Origin: Phallusia mammillata
Taxonomy: Eukaryota; Chordata; Ascidiacea; Phlebobranchia; Ascidiidae
Direction: 5' to 3'
Length of the DNA: 64,000 bases
Assembly (NCBI GenBank): GCA_003260075.1
Contig: QLIY01000065.1
Span: 199,463-263,462, forward strand
Positions within the stretch are counted from its first letter, which is position 1, and each line of letters opens with the position of its first letter. Below are positions 22,701-34,089 of the stretch, piece after piece. The notes beneath the pieces are model-generated. The model did no database searches. It saw only the letters and a list, made by a program, of their open reading frames with translations, and had not been told where the DNA came from. The position numbers and the translations under genes were made by a program.

Positions 22701-25700
22701 CAATGTTTTACAATAGTTACTAATAAACTAGCAGAATACCTGTGATAGCGCTCAGTGTATTTCACAGCAAAATCGTGCAACTGTCGGGCATGGGTCAGCA
22801 GAGTAGACGAATAATTGCTATCCACTGAACGAAAAACAAGAGAAGCAGCGGCCATCGCAGCAGCAGCTTCGCCAACCAGGTCACTGCCAGGTGACCTTGA
22901 AGTTAGTTTATATGCTGGACGCTTGACGGATTCCATTTTGTCCGGCGTCGTCCACTTGTTGTGGTCTAACTCCCCATTGCCAACCTTGATTAACAGCAAC
23001 GTTATGTGTAAATGATTTACATTAAACGTTGGTGTATGTCAGTATTCACAACTTGTTTCAGACATACTTCAATGCATTTTGAACTAGCTATACTGTTTTC
23101 AAAGACGTTGTTTTTGTCTCGCCATTTTAAAGTATTTTGATATTTAAGATTTGTGTAACCAACCTGTCCGTAAAACTCGTACGGAGCCACATGACATTTG
23201 ATGAAGTAGTCTGTGGCCCACTTTACAGCTTTTCTGGCGTTTTCCATTTCCCCAGCATCTTCATAGGCCTTGCCGTATTGCAGGATTCCCCACGCAAGGA
23301 TTGTTGTAGTGTACGCCATGGGAAAGTTAAATTTCATGTAGTCGCCAGCATCAAAATATCCTCCGCTGGAAAATAAAAATTGAGATTTTGTGAAATAGGC
23401 ACTAGATTAAACTGCATGTTTATTGCATATTTAAATATAATCTCTCCAACAACAAAAAAAGAAAAATGTTTTCTGTATTTTTTTTATAACGTGGTTTATA
23501 TAACGAGGATAATGCCGTTAAGAAAAAAAAAGGACACAAACTTATATGATTGCACTAAAACACGATGGTAGTAGATCAAACTTTTTGTCAAAATGTGAAT
23601 GTTGCAACACTTTTCCTAACACGCAGATTTTCTTCGCCAGTTGGTTTACTCGTTTTTTATCATTCACCGGAAAACGTCTTTACCTTAGGTCTTCTCCATC
23701 TATTCCTTTGTCATTTACGAAAGCAGACTTTCTCCATGGAATTCGGTTATCCGGTGGCAGTTCTCCAGCTCGTTGCGCCTCGTAGAAGAGCAAAGATTTG
23801 TGAAGAACTTCATTGTAATCATGTTTCACGGCAAAGTTTTGCAAAATTTGCGATTGCAACTCCTCTGGGTTGGGTTCCGAAAACGTCTGGCCAGTAACCT
23901 GATGTACACATAACATGAAAGAAACATCATTCCCACTTCTTTAGCACCAACGCAACTACAGTGGTACATCAGTCAAGTTACCTATCCTTACAAACCGATC
24001 TGGTTTAATGAAACGCAGCGACAAGGTATGTTATTCTGACATAAGTCCACATTATCTGTGACTGTTTTCGTTTTTCAATATTGCCCCGCCTTGTAAAAGC
24101 ATTTACACAAACACGACTACAGATATTGTAAGTTAATTGCAACCCGGTGTTTATCCATTGTAATATTAAACTACCTGAAGTTCTAAGATTCCAGCCGCAA
24201 GTGTTTGCAGGGGGGGGGGAACAACAGTGCTTTCAGTCAGGTTACCTATGCTTACAAGCTGATGTTGCTGGTTCGACGAAACAATGCGAGAAGGTATGTT
24301 ATTCTGACATAAGTTCACATTATCTGTGACTGTTTTAGTTTTTCTGTATTGATCCGTCTTGTAAAATTATTCACACAAACACGATTACAGACATTGTAAG
24401 TTAACTGTAACCCGGTGTATCCATTTAAATATTAAACTACCTGAAGTTCTAAGATTCCAGCCGCAAGTGTTTGCAGACCTGCATTGTAATCTATAGCGAC
24501 GCCATTTTGCTGGTAGTCATCCCGAGAGTCGACATAATTGTCAAACCTAAACCAAAACATTGGGAAAATTACAAAAGTTGGCAAACTTAATGCTAATCGT
24601 ACATATTCAACAGCATACAAGCTTAATGAAAGTATATAAAACATTTACTCTCATCTAAAATGGAAAACAAAAGGAAATAAAATTACAATTGAATCAGTAT
24701 TTTAGCATGTGATAGGTTTACATATTTTTGGAAAACATAACGACATCCAATCGAATCAAATCAAAACAAAATACAAACACAGCCAACGGACCGTTAATAG
24801 CATCACGCCTATCCAACACTGTCATAAGTTGCAACCGATAACAATTAATTTTTTTCTCGGGGTTCGAACCCCTGACACTCCAGATCAGTTTTTTTTTATG
24901 TCGGTATGTGGGTCAGTCGCCCCAAGCCAATCGGCCAAGTCCCTGCCCATAACAATTAAATAAAACTTACTTATCAGGTCCACCGACCATTGCACCAACA
25001 AGTGGTTGTGGATTTACTCGATCAACTTCCTTATCAGCAAATGTACACGGAGCAGGTTGATCAGGACATGAACTTCCACGGTGGTGTGGATGTTGAGGGG
25101 AATTTTCACCGAAACCGACTACAAAACTTCGACCTCCATCGCCTGAGGGAAGCAATCGATTGTGTCATTTAAGAATCATTGTGAAAAGATAAGTTTTTTG
25201 CAAAGGCAGCCTACAGCCAGTCAAATTGCAAGGTACAAAACCACCTGTAGTGCAAAAGAGTAACTGACTTTGTTTTTCAGTTCCGTTTCGCGTTTGTCAA
25301 AAACTTAGTATTGTTGCAAGATTGTAATTCTGACACCACAATTGTTCTCTGTCATCAAGTTACTGACTTAATTGCAAGTTGCGCTATTTTATCACTGCAA
25401 TGACTTATCAATGTAACCATTTATTCAGCCGTAAAGTATAATAAAACAGGAGAATTAAGCATTAAAGGTTTGCAACTGGTAGAAACGCTATATTTTTTGT
25501 AACACAATTATCATTAGCTCACCTAAAATATACGACAGTTGGCTATGAGCCAGAGGGGGGGGGGGCCGAAACCGACTACAAAACTTCGACCTCCATCGCC
25601 TAAGGAAAGCAAACGAATGTATCATTTTGCAAAGGCAGTCTGCAGCCAGACAAATGACAATTAAGGTACAAAACCACATAAAGTGTAAAAAAGCACCAAC

Positions 25701-28700
25701 TTTGTTTTTTATTTCCGTTTCGCGTTTGTCAAAAACTTAGTATTGTTGCAACATTGTAAGTCTGACACCACACTTGTTTTCTTTATGTCATCAAGTTAAT
25801 GACTTAATTGCAAGTTAATGTTAATTGCAGCAAGTTCCGCTATTTTATCACTGCAAAGGCTTAGCAATGTAACCAGTTTTTAGCAGCCGTAATGTACAAT
25901 AAAACAGGAGAATTAAGCTTCAATAGTTTGCAACTGGTAGAAGCGCTATATTATTTAGTAACATTATCATTAGCTCACCTAAAATATACGACAGTTGGCT
26001 ATGAGCCAGACGTCGAAACGGAGCTGAACGCAATCCCAGTTTTGCCACCATGAGACAAATAACTCCTATGTTGGCAGCGTGTCGGTTGGGACCCCATTCA
26101 CTTATATAGAGCAAGCCGTTTGGTGTGTATTCCCCTCCAGCCGCAGGTAACTTGGCATCACAGAAGTCCGATACCTGGTATTTGTACTTATTTCTGAAAA
26201 AGGGCAATATTAATTGAGGATGGTAAAAGTATTTTTGCTTGTCAATTTCTGCTGGAATTTACTGTTGAAAAGACCCGACTTATAGTGTCACACACGGAGA
26301 TTAAGTTTGACAGCTGATGGACTTGGTTTGTGACTTTTATCCCGTTTCCATGGCCGCTGGTCCGATCGGACTTTTCCGCTGGGGGGGGGGGGCTTGTCAA
26401 TTTTTACTGGAATTTACTATTGAAAAGACCCGACTTATAGTGTCACACACGGAGATTAAGTTTGACAGCTGACGGACTTGGTTTGTGACTTAGATACATT
26501 ATAATCATTTGTTTGCAACAATATGTCTGACAAAGCGAGAAAATATGTGACTTGACGAGTCAGTTTTTATTTTCGTGTTCTCAGCAGTTTCTAAAATAAA
26601 ACATTGTTCCCTATAACGCTTTCATAAAGATACAATTCTGTACAGACAAACTGGACTTCTTTTTCCAAGCTGCTATTTGGAAGTCCAACAAATTTGTAGT
26701 GGGCAAGTTAAATTTTATGTGTTTTAACATAGGAAAAGTTAATTCTTACTCGTCGGTTAATTCTGCCAACAGAACAAGGGCTCCAATTCGCTTATCATCC
26801 CAATTGAACGTGGTTATAGCATCCTTGTTCGGATTTTTGTCTAGTCGATTTTTTGCAATGTTCAGGTAAACGTCTTCGCCAGTTGCTTTGTACAGCCAGA
26901 GTGCGCCCCAACCCAATTCATCCCAAAATCCACTCCACGACCTGTAATAGGGGGGGGGGTAACTTTGGACGCCAAACGACTACTTGAGCTCCGTAGTACT
27001 ATAGATATAACTAATTTTTGGGATGATCGAAAAAATCGATGGTTAATCGGGAAAATATGTTTGGATTAATTCGGAACATAATCACAAAAAATCTTACACT
27101 CCCAAGTCACAAATGCTATTAAGCGATTTGTGGGATATTTTTGAAAACACACTGATACAGTAGTCAGCTTACTTGAATGATTGCGTTGCCTCTGTTATTG
27201 ATTCATGATAACTGCGGGGGGGGGGTGCGTCCTTGTTCGGATTTTTGTCCAGTCGATTTTTTGCAATGTTCAGGTAAACATCTTCGCCAGTTGCTTTGTA
27301 CAGCCAGAGTGCGCCCCAACCTAATTCATCCCAAAATCCACTCCAAGACCTGTAACAGAGAAAAACTTAGGTAAACCTTACGTCCAACAAAAACGTTTAA
27401 TGTCAAGCAAATTGAAAATAGTTTACTTTTTAGTTGTCTATAAATCCAGGTTAGGTTTTAGAATGTGATAAAAGTCAGCTGTTTAACTTTGGACGCGAAA
27501 CGATTACTTGAGTTTTGAACTCCGTAGTACTATAAAGATACAAGTAATTTTTTGGGTGATTGAAAAAATCGCTAAACAATCGGAAAAAAATGGTTGGATT
27601 AATTTGGAACATGATCACAAAAAATCATACTCCAAAGTCATTAGCGCCATTGAACGCAGTTTGCAGGTGTTTTTCGAAAACACACTGGGAGCCAAACTTA
27701 CTTGAATGATTGCGTTGCCTCTGTTATTGATTCATGATAACTGCCTCTGTATTTGTCTGCGAATTGGAAAAGCTCCTTCGCGTGCTTGATCAACAACCTA
27801 AAACATGACAGAAAAGTGTTACCCTGCTGCATTAACATCTCAAAAATAGTTGTAGCAATTAGACCCGGTGGTACTTACCGGTGGTAAGTAATGTTCGAGC
27901 TTTTAAACACCATAGCAGTTGCTGCAAGAGCGGCTGCCGTTTCAGCTGCCAGATCAGATCCTGGGTGAAATCTTGTAATTTTGAACGAAGGTCGGGCTTT
28001 CTTGATATCCTCTGCCCTTCCCCAATATTCACCATCTATTTTTGGTGTTGAGATCTAAATTAATAAATAAGCGTTAATCAAGTTTGTATCGTATAAGTCC
28101 TAAATCAGCATGGCTTTAGCAGGTTTTCAGATTGTTTGTAAATTGCAAATGTTGGACTTTACACACTATACATACGTTCAAGTTTAATCTAACTATCTGA
28201 AGCACTATCCTTCATGTCACGTTGAGCAATTTAAATACACAAAAAGATGGCTGACATTAAGCATCAGTATGTCAGTGCGAATTTGCATGAGCAATTGAAT
28301 TAATTTGTAGTTATCACTCTAAAACATGGATATTTGTATGGTAAACAACTTTATACATACCTGGCCGTAGAATTCAAATTTGGAAACATGACACTTGATA
28401 AAATAATCCGTTGCCCACTTAAGAGCATTCATAGCATGCGGGATTTGGTATGATGCAAGGTAAGCATTTCGAAACTCTAGCAATCCCCAGGCCATCATGG
28501 TAGTGGAAAAGGCCATTGGAAAGCCGTATTTCACATAACCTCCATCTGATACAAGTTTGGTTTGTCATAAATAATGTTTATGCAAATCGTAGACAAGTAT
28601 TGTTCAACTAAAACTAAATTATAGAGAAATTTCTGATTTATTTGAACATGCTTTCATTAAACTCCTGATAAAAAGTATCTTTTTGCTCACCTATATAATA

Positions 28701-31091
28701 TCCTCCACTTAAGTCCTGACCGACATCAAATCCGTCTCTCAAGGCCGAGTGCGATCTCCACGGAATCCTGTTGTTCGGTGGAAGAAAACCGGATCGTTGT
28801 GATTCAAAAAACAACAATGACTTGGTGATGACGTCACGCAGATTATAGCGCAAATTCATCTCTTCTAAGTTGGGTGGTTCCACGGTTGTAGATTGTGTTG
28901 TGCTGGGTAATAATATTGTAAGTTTTGTTTTACATCTGTACGTCTTAACCGGTCGCTAGGGGTCTCTTACTAACACAAAGTTTAACAAAAAACAAACAAG
29001 CCAATAAATTTGAGTCAATATGACGTTTTGGCACTTTTTATGTCCTTGTCACATGATAAAATTTGAAGCTACGAAGGCTTGCAGAACTCAAAACAAATTC
29101 AAAGAAACGGTACGACATAATTAAAGTTATTTCACCATTACGCCCCTTTTGCAAAACTAATATTTAATATATTAACCAATTTTAGTTATGGCTACATTCG
29201 GATTTATAACAGATCATTTTAAGGAAGGTATGTTTCATTGTTTCATTTTTTTCCTGTGAATATGCTACTACTCAGCATCCAAATAGTACAAACATGTAAA
29301 AAGTTTTTACCTTGCTTTTCTCGTTGTTCTTGCAACTGTAATGGGTGCAGATGTAGTTGTAAGAAGATCCCACCATGGTCCGCGTCTTGCCGTCGTTGTG
29401 GTAACAAGAGGTGTTGCTTCGGTTGTGGCGACGGTCGTAGTCGAACTGAAACAAAGCCGTGTATTAAAGAATACAACTATTTGCATGTTTTGCCAGTCTA
29501 CCGCATTTAACACTTACCTGGGCCTGGGTGGCTCCGTGACACCGTTTATAGCCCGGTTAAGAGCGACTCGTACATTTTCACCTTCGTATGCAAGTGGGAT
29601 CATTAACACTTCTGCCTTCGGAAGTTTTGGAGTTCCTGCATACAAAGCGTGTATCAGTGCCTATCCTGTTTAACTATTTGTCTGCAACTTTGTAGCTGAA
29701 TACAAATAACCGGACAACACGGCCTGCATTTTCCTAACACTCGAAGAATAGCGCCTGATTCTTGATAACGAGCAGTTAAAAAGTAACTTTATTTCGCAAT
29801 AAAGTAGGATTACAGCAGAAATTGTAAACAATGCTTATCGCATGAATTGTAAATCGTAATTTATATGTAGCATAAATGAAGAATAATTTAGATGGATTTT
29901 AGCGTTGCAAGTTGCAGTTAGAACTGTCGTTTGATTCTCAAAGACGGAAGGCCCAGCTTTAAGAAACTGTAGTGGTTGTCATGCAAAAGCATTAGATGTA
30001 ACATTATGAACTTATAAAATTACCCAAAGTCATTCAAACGTATAGCGTATTTTTGTGTGTCCTAAATTTCATGTTTTTGCGCATTTTGTGTCACTACACT
30101 CAATTTTCCAAGAATAATGGTTAGGGAGGAATTGAGAAGGAATGTAAATTAATTTGTGATATGTTCTGGGGGGGGGGGTGTTTTGCGATTCGTTTAATAA
30201 AACACTCTAGACCAGTGGTTCTCAACCAGTGGGCCATGGCATTTTGTGTCACTACACTCAATTTTCCAAGAATAATGGTTTGGGAGGAATTGAGAAGGAA
30301 TGTAAATTAATTTGTGATATGTTCTGCAGTTTTTTGTTTTGTTCTGAACCTATTTTATAGTTGTTTTCTTTCTATCATAAGAATTTACTGGGCCACAGAA
30401 TTTTTGTGCAATAAAAGTGGGCCACGAAAGAAAAAAGGTTGAGAACCACTGCCCTAGACACTCTGTGCGTTGGAGTCTACACTTCACACTCTACGCACTG
30501 GAGTGAACTCTACTCTACTCTCCGACTCTACGCACTGGAGTCAGAACGGGAACACACTGGACAGTGGGAACACACTGGCCTCACTACAGTCGCGACGGTC
30601 CATGCGCAACAAAACTAACGGCCGACCCCCACAAAACACTGACTTGATTTCACATGACAACTGTTCTTTACAAACACAACACTTACTGCCTCGACTTTGA
30701 AAACTTCGTTTTCTAGAAGCTGGAGGATCCAGTAACTTGTTGTATGTGTGATACAGGAATACGTACTTCGTTTTGTCTGGATAAACTCCGATTTTTCTAG
30801 TCTCATCAATCTGTCATTAACAACCAAGCAAGTAAGTCTCTATTACACATACATTATTCTTTTATGAATTTGTACACTTACCACGTATTTATCGACTGGT
30901 ATATCGAAGGTTACGTAAAGCATCCATCCATAACTGTATTTCTGTGTCAAAGGAAACGTGATTTCGGCTCTAAATTCGCCTGGCCATTCGTTTTTGATCT
31001 CAAACGTAGCTGGGACTGTCTGGCCGCTGGACAGCTTGAAACTACACAAAATTAATACGCAAGCAACAGCAAAATTCGGGCTATGCATCAT
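18752..31091 (-). CDS. Secreted CBM2-GH9-GH9-Cys-rich multidomain cellulase
   Basis: There are 21 in-phase exons: 30882-31091, 30687-30810, 29518-29635, 29311-29445, 28691-28902, 28361-28545, 27879-28054, 27702-27797, 26750-26941, 25979-26193, 24971-25142, 24441-24546, 23684-23898, 23164-23365, 22740-22984, 22149-22269, 21677-21846, 20864-21082, 20337-20477, 19037-19826 and 18752-18949. These give about 1413 residues. In order: signal peptide ([18 protein letters not shown]), CBM2-like domain (NEWPGEF and GWMLYVTF), Thr-rich linker, degenerate GH9, intact GH9, a Thr/Ser-rich linker of roughly 160 residues, and a Cys-rich tail. Animal GH9 enzymes are endo-beta-1,4-glucanases; here digestion of food or tunic cellulose is inferred. 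No start codon or signal peptide was seen between the two GH9 units and exons 12 and 13 join in phase 0, so I call one gene. Two adjacent genes remain possible. The last exon boundary is uncertain. Confidence 0.85.
19938..20132. mobile_element. hAT-type MITE, 195 bp (CAGTGCTGGATTAA termini)
   Basis: Ends CAGTGCTGGATTAA and TTAATCCGGCACTG are inverted repeats with one mismatch. Flanking 8-mers AGCAATAG and AGCATTAG differ at one base, as expected of an ageing target duplication. It lies in the cellulase intron between exons 20337-20477 and 19037-19826. Inside it, two short segments (GGCCTGTAGGCAC) face each other. Confidence 0.8.
22281..22524. repeat. Direct repeat of about 116 bp split by a G-run
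   Basis: Copy one at about 22281-22397 and copy two at about 22409-22524 are nearly identical and separated only by GGGGGGGGGG. This is the clearest of many such junctions. I read it as overlapping contig ends that were not merged. Confidence 0.9.
24849..24948 (-). mobile_element. tRNA-derived SINE with poly(A) tail
   Basis: Read on the minus strand, the element has a tRNA-like body with a perfect B box (GGTTCGAACCC) and a plausible A-box region (TTGGCCGATTGGC), and ends in a short A tract. It is bounded by an 11-bp direct repeat ATAACAATTAA at 24838-24848 and 24949-24959. It lies about 20 nt downstream of the donor of cellulase exon 24971-25142. The body lacks a complete tRNA cloverleaf, so I do not call a functional tRNA. 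Confidence 0.7.
27171..27354 (-). pseudogene. Partial duplicate copies of cellulase exons 8 and 9 (assembly junction)
   Basis: Positions 27171-27213 repeat the 3' part of exon 27702-27797, and after a G-run 27225-27354 repeats most of exon 26750-26941. Each copy stops exactly at the G-run and differs at a few bases, as two alleles would. I left them out of the gene model. Exon 24971-25142 has a similar fragment at 25567-25600, and exon 24441-24546 one at about 24174-24210. Confidence 0.8.
30213..30451. mobile_element. hAT-type MITE, 239 bp (CAGTGGTTCTCAACC termini)
   Basis: Perfect inverted termini CAGTGGTTCTCAACC and GGTTGAGAACCACTG are flanked by near-identical 8-mers CTCTAGAC (30205-30212) and CCCTAGAC (30452-30459). 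It sits in the cellulase intron between exons 30687-30810 and 29518-29635. Part of its interior is also present just upstream at 30082-30169, next to a G-run junction. Confidence 0.85.
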
Positions 31092-33876
31092 AGTTACTTA
31101 AATTTACGTCTGGTACATGTCGATAAAGTCTTATGTCAGCGTGCTACGAGCGAATTCGGCCCGATGTACGTCAGTATGTCCTGGGGCGATCCGAAAAAGT
31201 TAGATGATTTTAAATGTGTAAAAGTCACTACGATTGCGGCCATAAGTCTCGTGTCTGCGCTTGCTACGTCCGTAATACGAGTAGAAATAATTGTCAGGCC
31301 GGTCGAGCAGGTTTGTTGGAGCGATGGCCGCTGAAAAATATAAGGCACTGACCGTGTTGTCGTCATTCGCCCGGCGTTGTTTTGTCGCTGAGACTTCGAT
31401 GCAAATTGGAATACTAAAGTCACCGTCGTTCCTAGAAATGCAAATTTTCATTTTAGGCTTATATTATTTGCATTAAGCGGGAAAAAATATCTCATGATAT
31501 GCGACCTACATCTAAATACAAGATGAAAAAGATATCAATCCACCTTAAAAGCAGAAAACAAGTCGTATAAGTACAATATATTTGTAACAAAATTACACAT
31601 TTTTAAACTACTGTGCGAACATAGTATCTGGGTAGTCGGTCTTGACAAAATACTGCAAGCATTTATTAACAGACGGCGTGCTAAAAAATATTTAAGCACC
31701 CATTTAATATGTTCTTACCATTTCAAACGTTTTTGTCGACAAATGAGCCACAAAGTTACGATTTCTCACTAAACGAAAACAAGTCTGGAACATCTGAAAG
31801 AACGCTATATTCTTTTCTTGATAATGATACACGTAATTCCAAAAGTAGATGTCCTTTTGAGGTGGGTTCGAAACAGTAGGCTAGTATTTCTTGAGAAAAA
31901 AGATATATTCTAACACCACTTTGTCATACATTTGCAGTTCAGTTGGCAACATACATTTTCACTGTAATGGTGATAGAGTAGAATGCAGCAAACACGACAA
32001 TTCGGTGATTAACAATGGTTACTATTTGCGAATAAAACCTGACGCAAGATGTGAGAATATCCCATTCATCAACAAGTGTCACCAAGCTTAAAGGGTTCGG
32101 TGTTTTTGAAATAAACGCCAATATGCAAACCGAAAAGCAAAGAAAGCATGGTACATACAGATAGTGACGCAAATATAACGTTAAGCCTATTTTGCATTGA
32201 AGGCTGGATTACAAGAAAAAAATTCAAGCACCGTAAAAACAGATTTTTTGGTACAAGGTTTTTCACCAGAAAAAAGGTTTCCGAATAACTGCCCTTCGTA
32301 CCAGCTTAGACATCATCAAAGCTTCTGCAGGTAGTTATAGAAAAATGGTGTTTTGGCGACAAATATTATTCAATGTTCTTGAAGAAATAAAGAGAATGTT
32401 TTAAAAACGTCGGTAGTAAATAATGTCACTGTTATTTTTGTGTGCAAATTATATTGATTAGCATTATATCATATAAATTAAATTATGCTTCTAAAACTGC
32501 AGTACAAATGTACCACTTTACTAAGGTGTACATTGTTCTTATTGCCAAGTTTGTACAAGGAAACAAATAGGATTACTACACATGCAACACCGTATGTGTG
32601 TAAAATGATTCAAAGGCTCATAGTATATGAGCGGGTATTGCACACAGTGGAGGGAAAACACATCATACCGTACCACGCGGAATCAGAAACAATATAACGG
32701 GACGTAAAACGATCCCAGCATAAAATTGTTATAAATATCATGTAACTGATGTCAAATTAAACTCGCACGTTTGTAAAAAAACGGACACTGATTGGGCTTA
32801 CGGTAATTTCTCTGAAATGACGTGCAATCAAAGAAATTTGCTTATATTGCTTGCTTTTGCCGGGGAAACGCAGAACAATAGTCCAGTACAGAAGTATTAA
32901 ACAATGGACGCCTCCCAATGGAAAAACTTTTTTGGATGCTTTTAAACAGTTTTTCAGCCACTGTGCCCCAGAACATTAGTGCGCCAAAAGTAATGTCCAA
33001 ATGTGTTTCTAAAAATGTTTTTACAGAGTGCACAGAGTAACCGGACCAGTGTATTACAGCACATGACAAATTACTATTTCTTGCAGTCCACGAACGAACA
33101 AAAAGTAATGAGATTTAGGAAACTATATATTCTACGTACTAAACAGACAGTCGTTCACTTCATGACAGTGGTCTAGAAACGATTAAAAGGGGGGGGGGTG
33201 AAACTGTCGGTTTACATAGTCAGTTTAAGAGACATATTGTTAACGTTACCAAAGACAGAGGAAAATATTATTTAACAAACCTATCGTTCAACGGGGGGGG
33301 GGCGCTTTTAAACAGTTTTTCAGTCACTGTGCCCCTGAACATTGGTGCGTCAAAAGTAATGTCCAAATATGCCGCTAAAAATGTTTTTACAAAGTGCAAC
33401 TAACATCTCATGTCGCAGGGCTTAGTGGCAAAATAAGGTTAGCATGACAATGCTAGGACCTTATTTTGGTCCATTAGTTACCAAAAGCAGCAGTCAAGAA
33501 ATTTATTAGAAAATGTTTTGTTTTCATAAAATATGCCACAAACAAAAGCATGGTTTGTGAGTGTGACAAAACTTTATACGTATGAAAAACGATGTTCTAA
33601 AACTTTTCACAAACCGAGGGAAAATAACCGGACCAGTGTATTACAGCACAGGGCAAATTACTATTTCTTGCAGTCCACGAACGAACAGAAAGTAATGAGA
33701 TTTAGGAAACTATATATTCTACGTACTAACGACAAACAGACAGTCGTTCACTTCATGACAGTGGTCTAGAAACGATTAAAAACAGTTGACACTGATTACG
33801 TATTATCTTAACACCACCGCTATATTGCTAAAATTTTAGAAAACAGAAATTTTCAACCAAAGATCGGATTCAACGT
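31092..33876. other. Region between cellulase 5' end and GRIPAP1 3' end
   Basis: A minus-strand stretch at 31200-31433 follows a good acceptor (TTTCTAG) and is open in two frames; it could be an exon of an unknown gene but has no recognisable domain. Sequence at 32939-33033 recurs at 33303-33395, 33040-33189 recurs at 33627-33780, and 33199-33292 recurs near 34235-34316. Breaks fall at G-runs 33190-33197 and 33294-33302. No other gene is supported. Confidence 0.5.
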
Positions 33877-33882
33877 TTTATT
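33877..33882 (-). terminator. Poly(A) signal of GRIPAP1
   Basis: AATAAA on the minus strand lies about 208 nt downstream of the GRIPAP1 stop codon, a typical distance for a short 3' UTR. Confidence 0.6.
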
Positions 33883-34089
33883 TTCATCCAACACAATTGT
33901 GTCTGGGAAGGAACTTAAGATTTTGCAGTAATCTGGCGACTCAGAATGGACTGGAGCAGATTTACGCATGTTTAGGACTGAATCTTCACTTGAAGCAAGT
34001 TGAGGCATCATAACATTGCACACACGAGTTTAACCTTTTTGCAACAGGGCTAGCTTCGTATTGTTGTGATTTAATCACCATTGAGACGC

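Larger units (their letters stand above)
19788..23898 (-). other. GH9 domain 2 of the cellulase: catalytic residues intact
   Basis: Exons 23684-23898, 23164-23365, 22740-22984, 22149-22269, 21677-21846, 20864-21082, 20337-20477 and the first part of 19037-19826 encode the second GH9 unit. The DAGD base motif is at 23341-23352 and the [16 protein letters not shown] motif ends exon 20864-21082. The acid motif [19 protein letters not shown] spans the 20337/19826 splice, with the Glu codon at 19817-19819. Only the intron after EFYGQ is clearly shared with domain 1, so the two units are not a recent duplication. Confidence 0.88.
24441..28902 (-). other. GH9 domain 1 of the cellulase: predicted catalytically dead
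   Basis: Eight exons from 28691-28902 to 24441-24546 encode a full-length GH9 fold with conserved landmarks such as [45 protein letters not shown] and the His-containing [17 protein letters not shown]. Where GH9 enzymes have DAGD (catalytic base), this domain reads IDGG across the 28691/28545 splice. Where the catalytic acid Glu is expected in DYxxNEVA, the codon at 24501-24503 is GGC, giving Gly (DYQQNGVA). Both catalytic carboxylates are therefore absent while the substrate-side His motif remains. This suggests a binding or structural role. Confidence 0.85.

Noticed and set aside
24849-24948. Functional tRNA gene
   Set aside because: It has a perfect B box and T-arm-like sequence, but no complete cloverleaf, and it has direct repeats and an A tail; a SINE explains it better.
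32842-33069. 75-codon minus-strand ORF as a gene
   Set aside because: It lies in a region of scrambled partial repeats around G-runs and has no recognisable homology.
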